Made by a program: the position numbers and the translations under genes. Source: Ailanthus altissimus (lineage: Eukaryota; Streptophyta; Magnoliopsida; Sapindales; Simaroubaceae). From it: a stretch of DNA of 64,000 nt. This document shows positions 23,039 through 35,930 of the stretch, in pieces. Positions within the stretch are counted from its first letter, which is position 1. Every line of letters begins with the position of its first letter. The DNA is taken from contig OX327702.1 of assembly GCA_946807835.1 (NCBI GenBank), positions 11,036,001 to 11,100,000 of the forward strand, written 5' to 3'. Under the pieces are notes generated by a model, which was given only the letters and a program-made list of their open reading frames with translations, was not told the DNA's origin and did no database searches.

Positions 23039-26000
23039 TCACAAAGTAGTGACTCTAGTTAAGTCCTTGCATAAGATGAATTTAACCGAGGGTAGTGGCT
23101 TAGTCAACATGTCAGTCGGGTTTTTAGACAATGTTATCTTCATTAGACTAACTTCACCACTTTGGACAATCTCGCGAATGTAATGAAGTTGTACATCAAT
23201 GTGTTTCAACCTCTCGTGGAATACTTGATGCTTGCTTAGGTGTATGACACTCTGACTATCACAATATACACTGGTGTTCACATCTTTACTAGCCAATACC
23301 TCCGTGCATATGCCTTTCAACCACACGGCCTCCTTAATAGCTTCACCAACAACTATGTACTCCGCCTCTGTGGTAGATAGTACAACCATATGTTGTAAAT
23401 TTAATCTCCAACATACACTACACCCAAACACTGTGAATACGTAACCCATTAACAATCTTCTCTTGTCTAGATCACCTGCATAATGAGTCTACGTATCCTC
23501 TTACCATTTCACTGTTGTCTGCATCCCTCTTATACATCAACTTGTTATTTGACATCCCTTTGAGATATCTCAAAATTCACTTCACTGCAAGTCAGTGATC
23601 CTTACTCGAATTTGTCATGTATCTACTCACCACACTCACAGCCTATGCTATGTCTGGTCTTGTGCAAACCATTGCATACATTATGCTCTTCACAGCGTTT
23701 GCATACGGTACTTTACTCATTTTCAGTTTCTTCTTTTCGGATGTCGGCGATTGTGCTGCTGAAAGTCTGAAATACATGGCCAAAGAAATAGAGATAGCCT
23801 TTGTGTTGAACATACCAAACTTCTCTAGAATTTTGAGTATATATCGTTGTTGAAACAAGAAAATAATATCTCTTTTTTCCCTCACAATATCCATACCCAA
23901 TATTCTCTTTATTGCTCCCAAATCCTTCATCTCAAACTCGCTACTCAACTACTTCTTGAGTTTCTATATTTCTTCTATATTCTTACATGCGATCAACATA
24001 TCATCAACGTACAAAAGCAAATACATTATCCCACAACTTATGTTCTTAAAGTATATGCATCCATCATACTTACTCCTGCTAAAACCACAGGCCATTATAA
24101 ATTCATCAAATCTCCTATACCACTGTCTAGGTGATTGCTTTAACCTTATATAATAACTTCTTTAGCAAACAAGCATGATCATCTTTCTTAGACTCCTCGA
24201 GCCCTTGCGGCTGTGCCATGTATATCGTCTCTTCAAGCTCCCTATACAGAAAAGATGTCTTTACATCCATCTACTCTAAATGTAAATCAAGATTTTCACA
24301 CATGGCTAACAAAATCCTAATGCATGTATGCCTGGCGACTAAAGAGAAATCTCATAAAAGTCAACTCTCTCTCTCTAAGTAAAACCTTGTGCAACTAACC
24401 TAACCTTGAATCTCATAGGCTCTATCTTTGGCATTCCCTTCTTCACCTTATACATCTACTTGCACCCAACTAGTTTCTTGTAAGGTCTCTTCACCAATTT
24501 TCAAGTATTGTTCTTCCTAAGAGAACTAATTTCTTCTTTCATAGTTTGGTGCCATTCTTTCTTGTTTTCACTCTTCATAGGCTCATCATACTCAAGAGTG
24601 TAAGTAGAATTAAAAGCATGAGCAACTAAATCTGCTTGTGCATACCTGATTGGTGGGTTTATCGTTCTTCTTAGCCTGTCTCTAGCTAGCTGGTACTCTT
24701 CAAGTTCCATCTCAGGAGTCCTAGTCTTTCTTCAGGTGGACTTGGAGGAACTCGCCAATGTTCTTGATTCTTCTTCAAGGATCTCTTTGTTAAAGTGCTG
24801 ATCTGAGGGCATATCAGATCTATTTTCAGGCTCAAAGTCAACTTCTATTGACTCGGGTGCTGAGTCTTCCTTGGGCATAGGTTCTTTTTTGTCATCTTCT
24901 TGGGAGGCTTTTAACATTATCGTCTCATCAAACATCACATCATGGCTTATGATACTCCTTGATGGTGTCAAGTCTTTGCACCAAACCTTATATCATTTCA
25001 CTCATTCGGGATATCCTATGAATACCCCTTTTGATAGCTCTAGGTTCCAACTTCTCCTCCTTAACATTTACAAAGGCAAGGCAACCAAATATTCTGAGAT
25101 GGTCCTACTTAGGAGAATTGCCAGACCATTTTTATTCTGTCGTCTTAAAGTCAATTGCTGATGAAGGACTTCTATTAATTAAATAAACTGCAGTCACTAC
25201 AGTTTCTCCCCAAAATACCTTTAACATCTTCGCATTGGTAACCATGGATCTAACCCTTTCAAGTAGGGTCATATTCATCTTCTCAACTACGTCATTCTGC
25301 TATGGTGTTGATCTTACCATTCTATGCCTTGCAATTCGATGTTTGGCACAAAACTCATCAAACTCTCTATTACAAAACTCGAGGCACATTGTCAGTTCTC
25401 AACCTCTTCACCTTTTTGCTAGACTGATTCTCAACAAAAGCCTTCCAAGTCTTGAATACATCAAACGCTTGATTCTTGCACTTCAACACATAGACCCACA
25501 ACTTTCTTAAATAGTCATCAATCAAACTGAGAAAATATTCGACACCACTACAAGTAATTATTTAAACTAGTCCCCAAAGTGTATGTAGTTAAGAATCACC
25601 ATAGTCTTATGCTCGTCGATACTAAACCTTACCCTATGTGCTTTCTCAGGCACACTATACTCACAAAACACCAAAGGCTGTAACTTATCCTCACCAAATG
25701 CCTTTTGACTAAATAACTCTTTCAGATTTCTCTTACCTAGGTGTGCTAGTCTAAGATGCCACAACTTGATTTGCATATTCTCATCATCTAGAGAGAATAA
25801 TGCAGAACTACTCATAACTTCACCCTTAAGCACGTAAATGCCTTTGTGCTTCTCTCCTCTCATTACCACCATGGAACCCTTCAATACTCTCAAAATTCCT
25901 CTGTCGATCCTAATGGAACACTCATTCTGGTCTAAGGTCCCTAGTGAGATCAAGTTCTTCTTGAGGTCAGGAACATACCTAACATTTGTTAACTCTTTCA

Positions 26001-26935
26001 CTTGCTCATCATGCAGCCTAAGTCTAACACTACCAATTCCCATCATCTGATATGTAATATCATTACCCATTAACACCTTACCACCACTAATGGGTTGAAA
26101 ATTCGTAAACCAAGACTTGTGTGGGTACATGTAAAAAGTACAACCAGAATCAAGAACCCATTGTTCAGCATTCTTACCATCAGTAGTGACGAGTGTCTCT
26201 GCGCTTTTATAGCTATCATCATAGGCAAGCGCAGCATCTGCTTTCTTTTTGTCTTATGCTTTCTTCTCTGAACAGTCCTTTATGAAATGCCCCTCTTTCC
26301 TATAGTAACAGCACTTCCTAGGAGTCCTAGACTTCAATCTAGAGCCCTTTTTCCTTCCATCTTTATATAAGAGCCTTCTTTTTACAGATAAACTTTCTGC
26401 ATTACCCTCGATCTATTTTCTTAATAACTTTGAGTTTAATGATGATTTCACATCGCTTATCGTTAAATTCTCTCTGTCGTAGAGTAGCATATCAACAAAG
26501 CTCTCATAACTCTTGGGGAGTAAACTCAGCATGATAATTGCTCTATCTTCATCTTTTATCTTGATGTCGATAGACTCAAAATTAAGAATGATCTTATTGA
26601 AGGCATCTATATGATCTTTCATTGACGTCCCCTTTGACATAGACAGCTAATACAACTTCTTCTTTATATGCAATCTGTTGACCAACGATTTTCGCATATA
26701 AAAGGAGTCAAGCTTCTTCTAAAGACTAATTGCCGTCGTTTCACTTGCTATTTCCCTCAGTACTTCATAGCTCAATGATAAAATGATTGTGCTGTGAGTT
26801 CTTTCTTGAATGTCCCTTCTTTCTGCTTTAGCTCTAGATAACTCTGACATCTTTTCTTCTTCACTAAATAGAGCTGCAGTCTCCTCTAATGCCGAGCCTA
26901 ACCGTTGACTCACCAATAATGCCTTAACCTTCATC
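23039..26935 (-). pseudogene. Ty1/copia gag-pol polyprotein remnant (copia-2)
   Basis: Minus-strand domains in order: Gag (26719-26935; UBN2-type at 26413-26640, ending LLPKSYESFVDMLLY). A zinc knuckle lies near 26290, one Cys read as Tyr. The protease end and gag-pre-integrase are 25567-26130 (LWHLRLAHLGKRNL; second Cys of the FCEHC-type motif read as Ser). Integrase is about 24900-25560. Reverse transcriptase is about 23640-24500, with TIYMAQPQG and an intact LYVDD near 24015. RNase H is 23039-23455 (STTEAEYI, DMLTKPL). Stops and frameshifts separate them, so the copy cannot move by itself. It differs from copia-1/3 in LTR and Gag, so it is a separate copia family. Confidence 0.9.
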
Positions 26936-27028
26936 TTTCACAGATTGAAGTCATTCGTCCCATTGAATTTCTCTACCTCATACTTGGGTATGGCTATGTC
27001 TGCTTAGAACCAAGCTCCAATACTAGTT

Positions 27029-27706
27029 TGTTGAAGCAAAAGCACACAAGCAAGCAATATAATCCAAGTAATATAGTGCAGAACAAGTTATTAAGAACTA
27101 AAGAGAGAAAGGTAGAATAAGAACAAACAGAATTTACGTGGTTCAGCAACTTGCCTACGTTCAAGGCGGATCAAGATCACTCACTCTTTTTATTGAATCA
27201 CTAGGCACTCACAAAATATGCTTTTTACAAGAGAAACTCACAAAGAAACATTCTCTCTTGCAACCTAGGGATTTTCTCTCACTAAGAATTATAAAGTATG
27301 TTTAATTATAAAAATTTATTACTTGATCACTTAGATCTTACAAAAATGTGTTTACAAGTCAATAGATAGCCTTTATATAAGCTTTAGGACGTCATAGGTT
27401 TACCTGAAACGTATGGGAGTCGTATTAAAGAGTCCTGAAGTAAGTGAGAGATGAAACAAGTCGTAATTAAAACGGAAAACTATTCTCGCACTGGGCGCTG
27501 CGACTCTGAGCCGCCCATCTGGGCGCCACAACGCTGGTCACCTGGCGCCGTGGCGCCCAAGACCTGGTCGCCGCAAAGCCCACACCTGGGCACCGTTCCT
27601 TGTGTCTTTCACCTCCTTTTTCGTTCGTCTTCAATCCTCGCATACCCTACACACTTGACTTGCTCTCCAAATCATATCCCGATGATTTGTAATCAATATT
27701 CTCACA
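27029..27706 (-). repeat. copia-2 5' LTR (678 bp)
   Basis: Partner of 22295-22969. Beside its inner end the minus strand reads AACTAGTATTGGAGC, a diverged initiator-Met-tRNA-type primer-binding site (27014-27028). A GC-rich island lies at 27485-27597. The two LTRs differ by scattered substitutions and small indels, so the insertion is not recent. Confidence 0.9.
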
Positions 27707-27711
27707 TACAA

Positions 27712-27895
27712 AAATATGTAAAAACATTGCAAGCATCTCTTGAATGGATATATTTCTTATGCCTACCAAACTCCCTCTCTCACATAAAAGTTTTTCCAAC
27801 TTAAAAAATGTTGCTCTATCCATTCATAATTGTGAAACACAACCAAAATCACTCTTATAAGCTAAATCATATAACTGACTTAATTGTCTGCGAAC
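27712..27895 (-). pseudogene. PIF/Harbinger transposase, N-terminal part
   Basis: Minus-strand reading gives RRQLSQLYDLAYKSDFGC, then MDRATFFKLEKLLCERG and NISIQEMLAMFLH. This is the N-terminal helical region of plant HARBI1-like transposases. There is an in-frame stop before MDRATFF. It continues logically into the frame that resumes at 22294 with QYIKSRVVSFN. The two parts are therefore one gene interrupted by copia-2, which sits in the same orientation. Confidence 0.75.
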
Positions 27896-29309
27896 CCTAA
27901 ACAACAACCCTAGGAATTGTCTGCAAACCCTTAACACCTTGGGCTTCATTTCCTCCGTTCATAACTAATGCAAATATAGGTACACAATGTAGCACATACA
28001 ACCGTAATTACTTGCAATATCATAATCAACTCTTTTATCATTGCAATTATTTTTTTCTTTTCTGCTAATAGACGAGTCATTACTCTACAATATCAATAAA
28101 AAGAAATTTAATTTAGCTATAAAAAAAATGTTTAAAAACTGTCATGGTACAAAATGTAGGCAACGATATTTTTATTTAAAAAAAAAAACAATGGTGACAA
28201 ACAGTAAAAACCATAAAATAGACAATGTTCCACTAATGGAAAATATATACATATAACATGCATTTGCCATGAAAATACCAAGGATACTTTTACTAGAATA
28301 ATAATAATAATAAATTTACATACACTCGTTAATATACTTTTGTTAGAACAAAGACTTAACATTCACTCACATAATTACCTCCTTTAACCCAACTAATCAT
28401 ATGTGATTTTCTAAGAATTAAAAAAAGAAAAAAAGATGTGTGCTTACTGTCACAAAATTAAGTCAAAAGAAAGCATTTTAAAGTTTTAATTTAGTGTTAA
28501 ACTTTTGAAGCTCAAAAATTTTTTTTTTAAAAAGTTCTATTTGAATCAAGATCCTCATTATTAAAATTGATGATAATAATAATAATGACATGTGATTATT
28601 GAGGAAATTTTAAATTTTGATGTCTTCAGTAATTAGTTCGAGTTATGTAAGTGGCATAAAACTTTAAAAGGTATCTCAATTCTAAAAAAAAAAATGATAA
28701 GTTTTATTAACAAATAAATAGAAAATATTGAATCACAACTTTACTCACTTGAAAGTTGGATTTACAATGTCATGGCAGATTCCAGTGTGATTCTGATGAA
28801 TAATGAATGTGGTGGGTAAGTTATCTGAAACACAAAAACAGAGAAATGGTAGAAGGAGGAAGAAAACTTTTCCCTTGTTTTTTTTTTTTAATTTATCCAA
28901 AGTTAATATGAATTTTGAATACCTCTCTTTTATTCCCAATCGGCAGAGGGTTTCAATTCCCATTCCCATTCCCAACTCTTAATTTACTTTGGCCCCATGT
29001 GGGACCCATAAATTATATTCCTATTTCTAATTTTAATTGCAAAAGTAAACATAGGATAATTAAATTAAAATTAATTTCATTGTTAATATCAACTACTTTA
29101 ATAGTTAGGAACGAGTTTAATTATTCTATAATGATTAATATAATTTTTTTTTTTGGTTAAATTGATACCTAGAATATTTAGGTATGTAATTAAGTAAAGA
29201 AAAATTTATCCAAAATTATTTAATTTATAATTAATATTATATCTATGAGATTACAATAGATTGATTTTAACGTATCATTTTAATTTAAAGAATTAATTGG
29301 TAAATAGAG
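27896..29309. other. AT-rich intergenic DNA
   Basis: No gene was recognised. The left end may hold the 5' end of the Harbinger element. Terminal inverted repeats were not located. Low-complexity runs of A, T and AAT are common. Confidence 0.35.
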
Positions 29310-30011
29310 TGTTGAAGGGAAACGCCACTCCCTTTAAACATTATGTTAAATAAAGAATCCTAAATAGAGTTCAATTTTAAACCCTAATACCCTTGTACAG
29401 TAAAAATATAAAATTGTCAAGCAAATATAACAATAATTCAAAACATATCAATAAGAGCACAATATAATTAATGTACGTGGTTCGACAATTGCTTACGTCT
29501 ACGGTGAATTAAAGGATCCTAACCTCTCTTAATAACTCTCAAGAGAATTTTACAAGAAAAATAATAAGAAAAATTCTCAAATGATCTATTAAATGGTGTA
29601 TCTTTGTTCTCCCAAGAACAATTAACACCGAAACAACAATTCCACTCTAGTGCTCATAAGATTTTAGTGTCTATCTAGTTTTTCTTCTCTATGAGAATCT
29701 CTCTTGTAATGTTTTATCTTTAATAAAGGGTTTACAATAGTTTATATAATAGTTAAAACGTGCTTACAAACCCTACTCTTAGTTGGAATAAGAGTTCACG
29801 TGTTTATGAATCCAAAACTCACTCAAAGAAGTCAAAAAACGAGCCAAAATAGACTTTGCTGAAGTTGGGTGCCTCAGCTCCAAACACGACCTCGCTCCAA
29901 TCCACGGCGCTTCGGCCTGGCAATGTTATCTTCCTTTTTCTTCACCTTTCCTTATTTTCAAGTCTCGTCTTGTTCTTCCCCTATACGTCCAACACGTACT
30001 TAATTTTAACA
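29310..30011 (-). repeat. LTR remnant of a copia element related to copia-2
   Basis: It begins TGTTGAAGGG and ends in TTTTAACA. It contains 'acgtggttcgacaattgctt', similar to the 'acgtggttcagcaacttgcc' of the copia-2 LTR, and a GC-rich stretch at about 29873-29936. Just outside the right end is 'ctctccccttgat', the complement of a purine tract, so about 35 bases of internal DNA remain before the sequence breaks off. The flanking pentamers (tagag and tgact) do not match. Confidence 0.6.
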
Positions 30012-31677
30012 TGACTCTCCCCTTGATATTCATCTCAATTTTTGCCTATATAAAATTATTGAATCACCATTTCTAATATAGAGAATTGTCAATTAAATAA
30101 TGATGGATTTCAAAATTTTAATAATTTTCATTAATTAAATTTTAATTTTTAATTGTTTGCTTTAATTTCTTTAGTTTTATTAATCTAATTTTCCCAGACA
30201 AATTTATTTCTATTTTAAACTATGTTAGAATAATAATTTACATAAATTATATTAGTCTTTTTTAATCTTAAACCGTCTACAAACCTTATTATTCATTTTT
30301 TTATATTTTCATAGATTTGTAGGTTTAGAGGTACAATTAAAATTTGCACAAGTCGAAATTATCAATTGGTAATACATTAGTCGGATATAAAATTTGTATA
30401 CAATTTTTTAAACCTAACACTATTTTTTTATGTAAAATATAACTTTTTGAAACTTAAAATTAATTTATCTATCATTACATATTGGTTTATATTAGTTGTA
30501 ATGAGTATAATTATTCTTCTAATAAACATACTTTAAATCAAATATTAGTATAACTAATCTTTAAAAAGAAAAATTTTTGTTACGAGAGTATAATTAAAAT
30601 CGAGAAGAGATTGGAAAAAAAAAATTATATAACTAAAAGACTAATGATTAAAAGATTTTTCAAAACCTTTCTTTATTCAATCCTATAACGATACGATAGT
30701 GAATAAAATTTATAATTTTTGGTTATCTTTTCGGAGTATTTTAGCAAGAGTAAACTTTTGTCGTAATGGAATCTTTTATGGATGCATATTTGGTATCTTG
30801 CTGTTGACTCGTAATTTAGAAGATTTTGAATTTATTTATTTTTTAATAATAGACGGATCTCTTAAAAAGGTAGGCTTAAATGATTTCTTTCAACGTGTAT
30901 TGAGCTTTAAAAGTCTCTAACTTAAGACTCTAAACTCAATTAAGAGTAATTAACAAAATAAATAATCAAAAAGAAGAGCACTCTTATAATAGTTTGGTTC
31001 AATATAAACTTATATCTACTTCACCAAATTTAATCATTTCACTTGAGTGCACTAATAAAAAGTATTTTTATAGTAAGAACATAAGAAAGTAAAGTAATTA
31101 TAGAATTACAATATAGAAAGATTTAGTATTGTGCTTGTCAGTAGAGTTTTAGGGTTTTCTTAAAAGCTTTAAGCAATCCCTTCTTTAATTAAAGAGAGTC
31201 GAAAAATGAGATTCTCATCCCTTTGCTTGATCACTTAGCCTCCATTTTTATAAGCTCAAATTATAGAGTTCTTTTAAAACTGAGACTATAAAGTTCTATT
31301 AGAACTAAGATATATTTTTACGACTTTAAGATCATTGAGAATAAGGATAACATAAGTCATTGGTCAATAATAAGTAGGCACCTTTTCATCTACTTCTAAG
31401 GACTTTGGTGGTCAGCCTTTGGAAAGCTTATGTGATCAGTCTTTAGAGAGCTTTTGTAGTCAACTCTTAGATGGTCATATGATTGGCCTTTGGAAGGCTT
31501 GTGTGACCAAAGACGTTCAATTGAGGACATTCATTTACGGGCAAAACATTAGGGATACCCATATGATGAACCTCTTTTAGTGAGCTTCAGTGGGCCTTTT
31601 GAGGAATTAAATTTGGGTTGAAATCTTAAGAGAAAACACGTTCCATAATTTGTCCCAATATTAAAAATATTAGTATT
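30012..31677. other. Unassigned, possibly old LTR sequence
   Basis: The part at about 30940-31200 ('gagcactcttataatagttt') has the general look of a copia LTR, but no termini or partner were found. No gene could be supported; a 73-codon frame at 30699-30920 has no recognisable motif. Confidence 0.3.
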
Positions 31678-31682
31678 GTTAT

Positions 31683-34462
31683 TGACAGGACCCGACCCGA
31701 GACCCTCTACTATAGATCCCAGCAGCCCTACCGGGCACCCCGAAGGAAGTTCCTCCGAACCTAACTGGATATGTTGAGAAATTTCGCGAGGCGAACCCCT
31801 TTTTAATTCTTGTTACTACTAATAAGATCTAGTAACATACACGAAAATGACATCTTAATTTTAAAAACAAACGAACAGAGTTTCCCCTGTTTTTCAAAAA
31901 ATTCATATAAAACCTGCAAAGAAATTTCACTTCTATTTTCAATACATCTCAATTCTACCAATTCGGACCTCTGGTCTTTCCCAATTCAAATCCAACACAA
32001 CTCAATTTCTTCATTTGAATCACAAATAAATGTAATCATAGAAGTAAAAAGAACGATCATCATAAAATTGAAATCTCTTCTTCTCGGTTCAAAATATACA
32101 TCCAAATATACATGCCTACAACTATTATGCATAAAGTAAAGGGTGCTATTTAGCACATTTACATGTACAAAAATGATCTTCGGATTCGGCCCACTACTTG
32201 GCAATAGGAGAATCAACAGCTTGCGTACCGAGACCTGCACCTGGGAAAGGGGTTCAGAAAACATAAAACACAAAACGGGTGAGCTAAAGGAACTCTGTGA
32301 GTGTAAATAAAATTTTAATAAAATAACATCATGTATAGATAGCAAATTCTAAAGTTCACGCAAAAATCATGCTTCTAAAACTGACGTAAAACTATAAAAC
32401 GGTTTCTAACATCATATGCTATTGAAATCTTGCCGAGCGGGTTTTATCTACATCTTTGAAAAACTATATTTAGAATCTGTATAACATAATAACTGTTGTG
32501 TGCATATAAATGCATAAATGCTATCGGTAAATCAAAAACTAGTAAAATCTCCGCTCGGCCATTTTCTTTCTAAACTGTACCAATGGTAACCCTAAAGCTC
32601 TATACCCACGCAGCGACTCAACTAGCACTGCATACGTGAGTAGGTCACGGGGCACCTCAACTAGCAGCACCCACAGTGACATTTTAAGACATCTCACTGG
32701 CTATGCAGCGGAATCTTACATCGCATGCATATAGCGAGACAATACCCCGTACACATAGAGCGACTCACATGACTCAACTTCCTGACTTCCCGGAGTTAGT
32801 GACACACCCCCAAGACCTGTCTATGTGCACGGGATATACCGGTCGGGTTTAATACAATCATCACCATTATAATCTGAGGGTACCAATGGCCCTAAAAATG
32901 AATGCAGAAATTTTAAAACTGATTCTTAATTCGAATATGTAAAGGCATGTCTATGAATATGTATCAAGATCATAAATCATAGTTATGCATCAAAAGCTCA
33001 TAAAACATGTATATTCATTATGCGAAAATATAATAAACGAAAAGTAAAAGAAAGGACAGATTTCCACTCACAACCGCTCCGCACTCAATTTCGCTCCCGA
33101 TTTCTGCTCCCGTTAACGTTCTCGGTTATCTTTACCTACGCGCCACAAATAACATTTAGAACTAAATCGAATGCTAGAATCTCATTTAACTACTAAACGC
33201 CCTAATTGACATACAAAGCCCGGATGCATACTACTTTCCGATTTTAGTTACGGAGCCATAATCGAAACTAACTCACCATCCGGCGCCTTAAAAATTATTG
33301 AACACCTTATAACTTGGTTGGACATAATTGCCCTTCACCTTTCTAACATGGACAATTATGTCCCATTTTCTTCATTTTTGGTTTTTCCATCAACCATATA
33401 TATTCAATTTACAATATGCACCATTTACACACAATATTTCAATCAAAACACCACTCAATTCCTAACTTCCCTAAAGTGGCAGAATTTCACCATAGGTTCC
33501 AACACATTCCTTTTCTCAATTTCTTGTTCCAATTACAACAAATTATGCCAATTTCATTCTAAAGCCCTAATTGCAACCAATTGAAATCTCTACAACAAAA
33601 TCACCAAAAATTCTAATTCTCACCTTGCCAATTTCTTCAAATTGATGACTCCTTCAAGCTCCAAACTAGAATTTAACTCAATCTAAGTGAAGAATACACA
33701 TAAGAATGTCAATTGGAGCATTCTTGAAAGTTCACTTATCAAACTCATAAAATAATGCTTTTCTTACCTCTCTTTCTTGAATTTCCACTAATTGAGGCTT
33801 CAATTGAGCTTAAGGATTCATATGTAACCTTATTTTAACTTGATTACACATGAAAAATCATGGAAAAAAAAACTTGAATAGTCACTGTAGCAGCACCCTC
33901 CTTTGAAGCTCGAATTTCTCTCTTTTTTTGGCTAAGTGTTGGTTTGTTCTCTCTTCAAATTTCTACACACTTCTAACATATATATAGTGCTCCCTCAATT
34001 TACCATTTTGCCCTTCAACTTACTTAAAACTTCTAATTTGTCATTAGTTAAAAACTAATTATGTAATTAGTTCATTTGTAACTATCTAGTTAGAATAGTT
34101 CAAAGAACTAACTAGAACTTCCAACTTGGCAATCCATGAGATTTCTTCTAATTAGTCCATTCTCTAATATATGGATTATGTTTTTCAACAAAGGCTTGTT
34201 CCATTCATAACCCTTAAATGAAAATTCATTTAGTAAATTAGGATTTTCTTTTCTAAACCAATAGAGAAAAATTTCAAAAATATTCTAGGGTCGTCCGGCA
34301 CACCGATCGAGTGTGAAATTACCAAATTAGGTCTAATATTTCTCACATGCACTATAAAAGAAATATTTTTAATAGGGTTAAAATTGAGTAACCCTACGGT
34401 GTCTTATTTACTTTATACCGAAATTTAGGCGCCAATACTACTAATAGAGATTGGATATTACA
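31683..34462 (-). repeat. Solo LTR, family S1, copy B (2,780 bp)
   Basis: It begins TGACAGGACCCGACCC and ends GGATATTACA. It is flanked by perfect 5-bp target duplications gttat (31678-31682 and 34463-34467). It is collinear with copy A at 8876-11661 in the same orientation. With no internal region present it is a textbook solo LTR. The minus orientation is inferred from its TGTAATATC end. The frame at 33318-33584 has a decayed counterpart in copy A and is not considered coding. Confidence 0.88.
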
Positions 34463-35009
34463 GTTATACTTCTCAAATAATATCTTAAATTGTTTATTCC
34501 AAACTAAAGTGCTAATAATCATTGAATGGTGAAATAGTATAAATTTTAAAATTATCAATTACACTATTTCACTATCCAATAGTTACTTAACACATTATTT
34601 AGGATGAAAAATTTTAAGATACCATTTAAGAAGTGTAGAATTATTCTAAAAAAAAGAAAAGAAAACTTTTATATCAAGAGTATAAAATAATAGCAATTGA
34701 ATATTTTATACAAATAAATCATTATGAGAACTATCCAATAAAATCAATATCAATGAATGAAATGTACTAGATGAATAATGAAATTTAATTGGGTTAAGAA
34801 TATAAGAAATGATTAAAATGCATAGCAGCATATAAATATAATGCTAGCTAAAATCAACATTGTCGTAGATGCAAAGTAACAATTTTCATACCTTAAAGTG
34901 AAAGAGCGAAGAAGAAGTGTACCATTATTTTTAAAGAATAAGTGTACTATTTTTTTTTTAGAGAAAATCTTATATGATGTTATTTCTACCATATTATTAA
35001 CGGGTAGGA

Positions 35010-35930
35010 GTGAACACGGTTTAGTTTAATTTATGTTAGAACTAAATTGAATCGGTTATATTCATTTTTTTTTTCTAAATTAGGATAAAAAAATTGAATT
35101 GATTAATGAAAACCAAACTATTTTTTTAATTCGAATTGACTCAATTTTTGGAGTTATTTTAAAAACTAAATTAACAACACCACATGTGGGAATCAAACAC
35201 GTGCCCTCAAAACAAACATTGTATTTGCTTTACTAGTTAAGTCAAAGAATGAACTTAAATGGAATCAACTTTTTTATATCCAAACCTTGAAATATTAATA
35301 ATTAAAAATTTTAAACAATAATTAGGTGGAGAATCCAAATATGAATTTTGAACTTAAATACAATTAATTTTTTTATATCCAAACTTTAAAATATTAATAA
35401 TTAAAAAAAAATTCAACAACTCAGGTGGTTCCAAAGATGAATTTTGAACCTAAGTACAATCAACTTTTTTATATCCAAACTATGAATTATTAATAATTAA
35501 AAAAATTCCAACAAGGTAGAGAATCAAACCTATGACATAAATACAATCAAAGCTGAGCTGAAAATAACTTTTGAGTCAAAATACATTCAACTTTATAATA
35601 TTTATATTTTCAAAATATTAATAATTCAAACCCCCAAACTAAAACTAAAGGGGCAACTATCAACATCTTACCAATTGAGGCAAAGCTCATTTAAACAAAA
35701 GGGTACATTCTATTTTATTATATTTAATATTTTAATAATTAAAAAATTATTTGGATTCAAACCACCTATACAAAGAAGACAAGTGCGCTTCACTAGTTGA
35801 CCTACATCTGATTTTAAAATAAGAACATATTCTTTTATTGTATAATTAATTATAAAATATTAATAATTAAAAATTGATTTTTCGATTCAATTTCAATTTT
35901 TAGTAAAACTAAACCAAAAATTGACCTTTT
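35010..35930. mobile_element. Probable non-autonomous DNA element with internal tandem repeats
   Basis: The left end (about 35019-35062, 'ggtttagttta...ttgaatcgg') and the complement of the right end (about 35880-35930) share a 'ggtttagttt...aaattgaatcg' pattern, so they look like imperfect terminal inverted repeats. Between them a unit of about 100 bp containing 'ttttttatatccaaac' and 'atattaataattaaaaa' is repeated five or six times. No transposase is present. The class (MULE-like or other) cannot be assigned. Confidence 0.45.
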
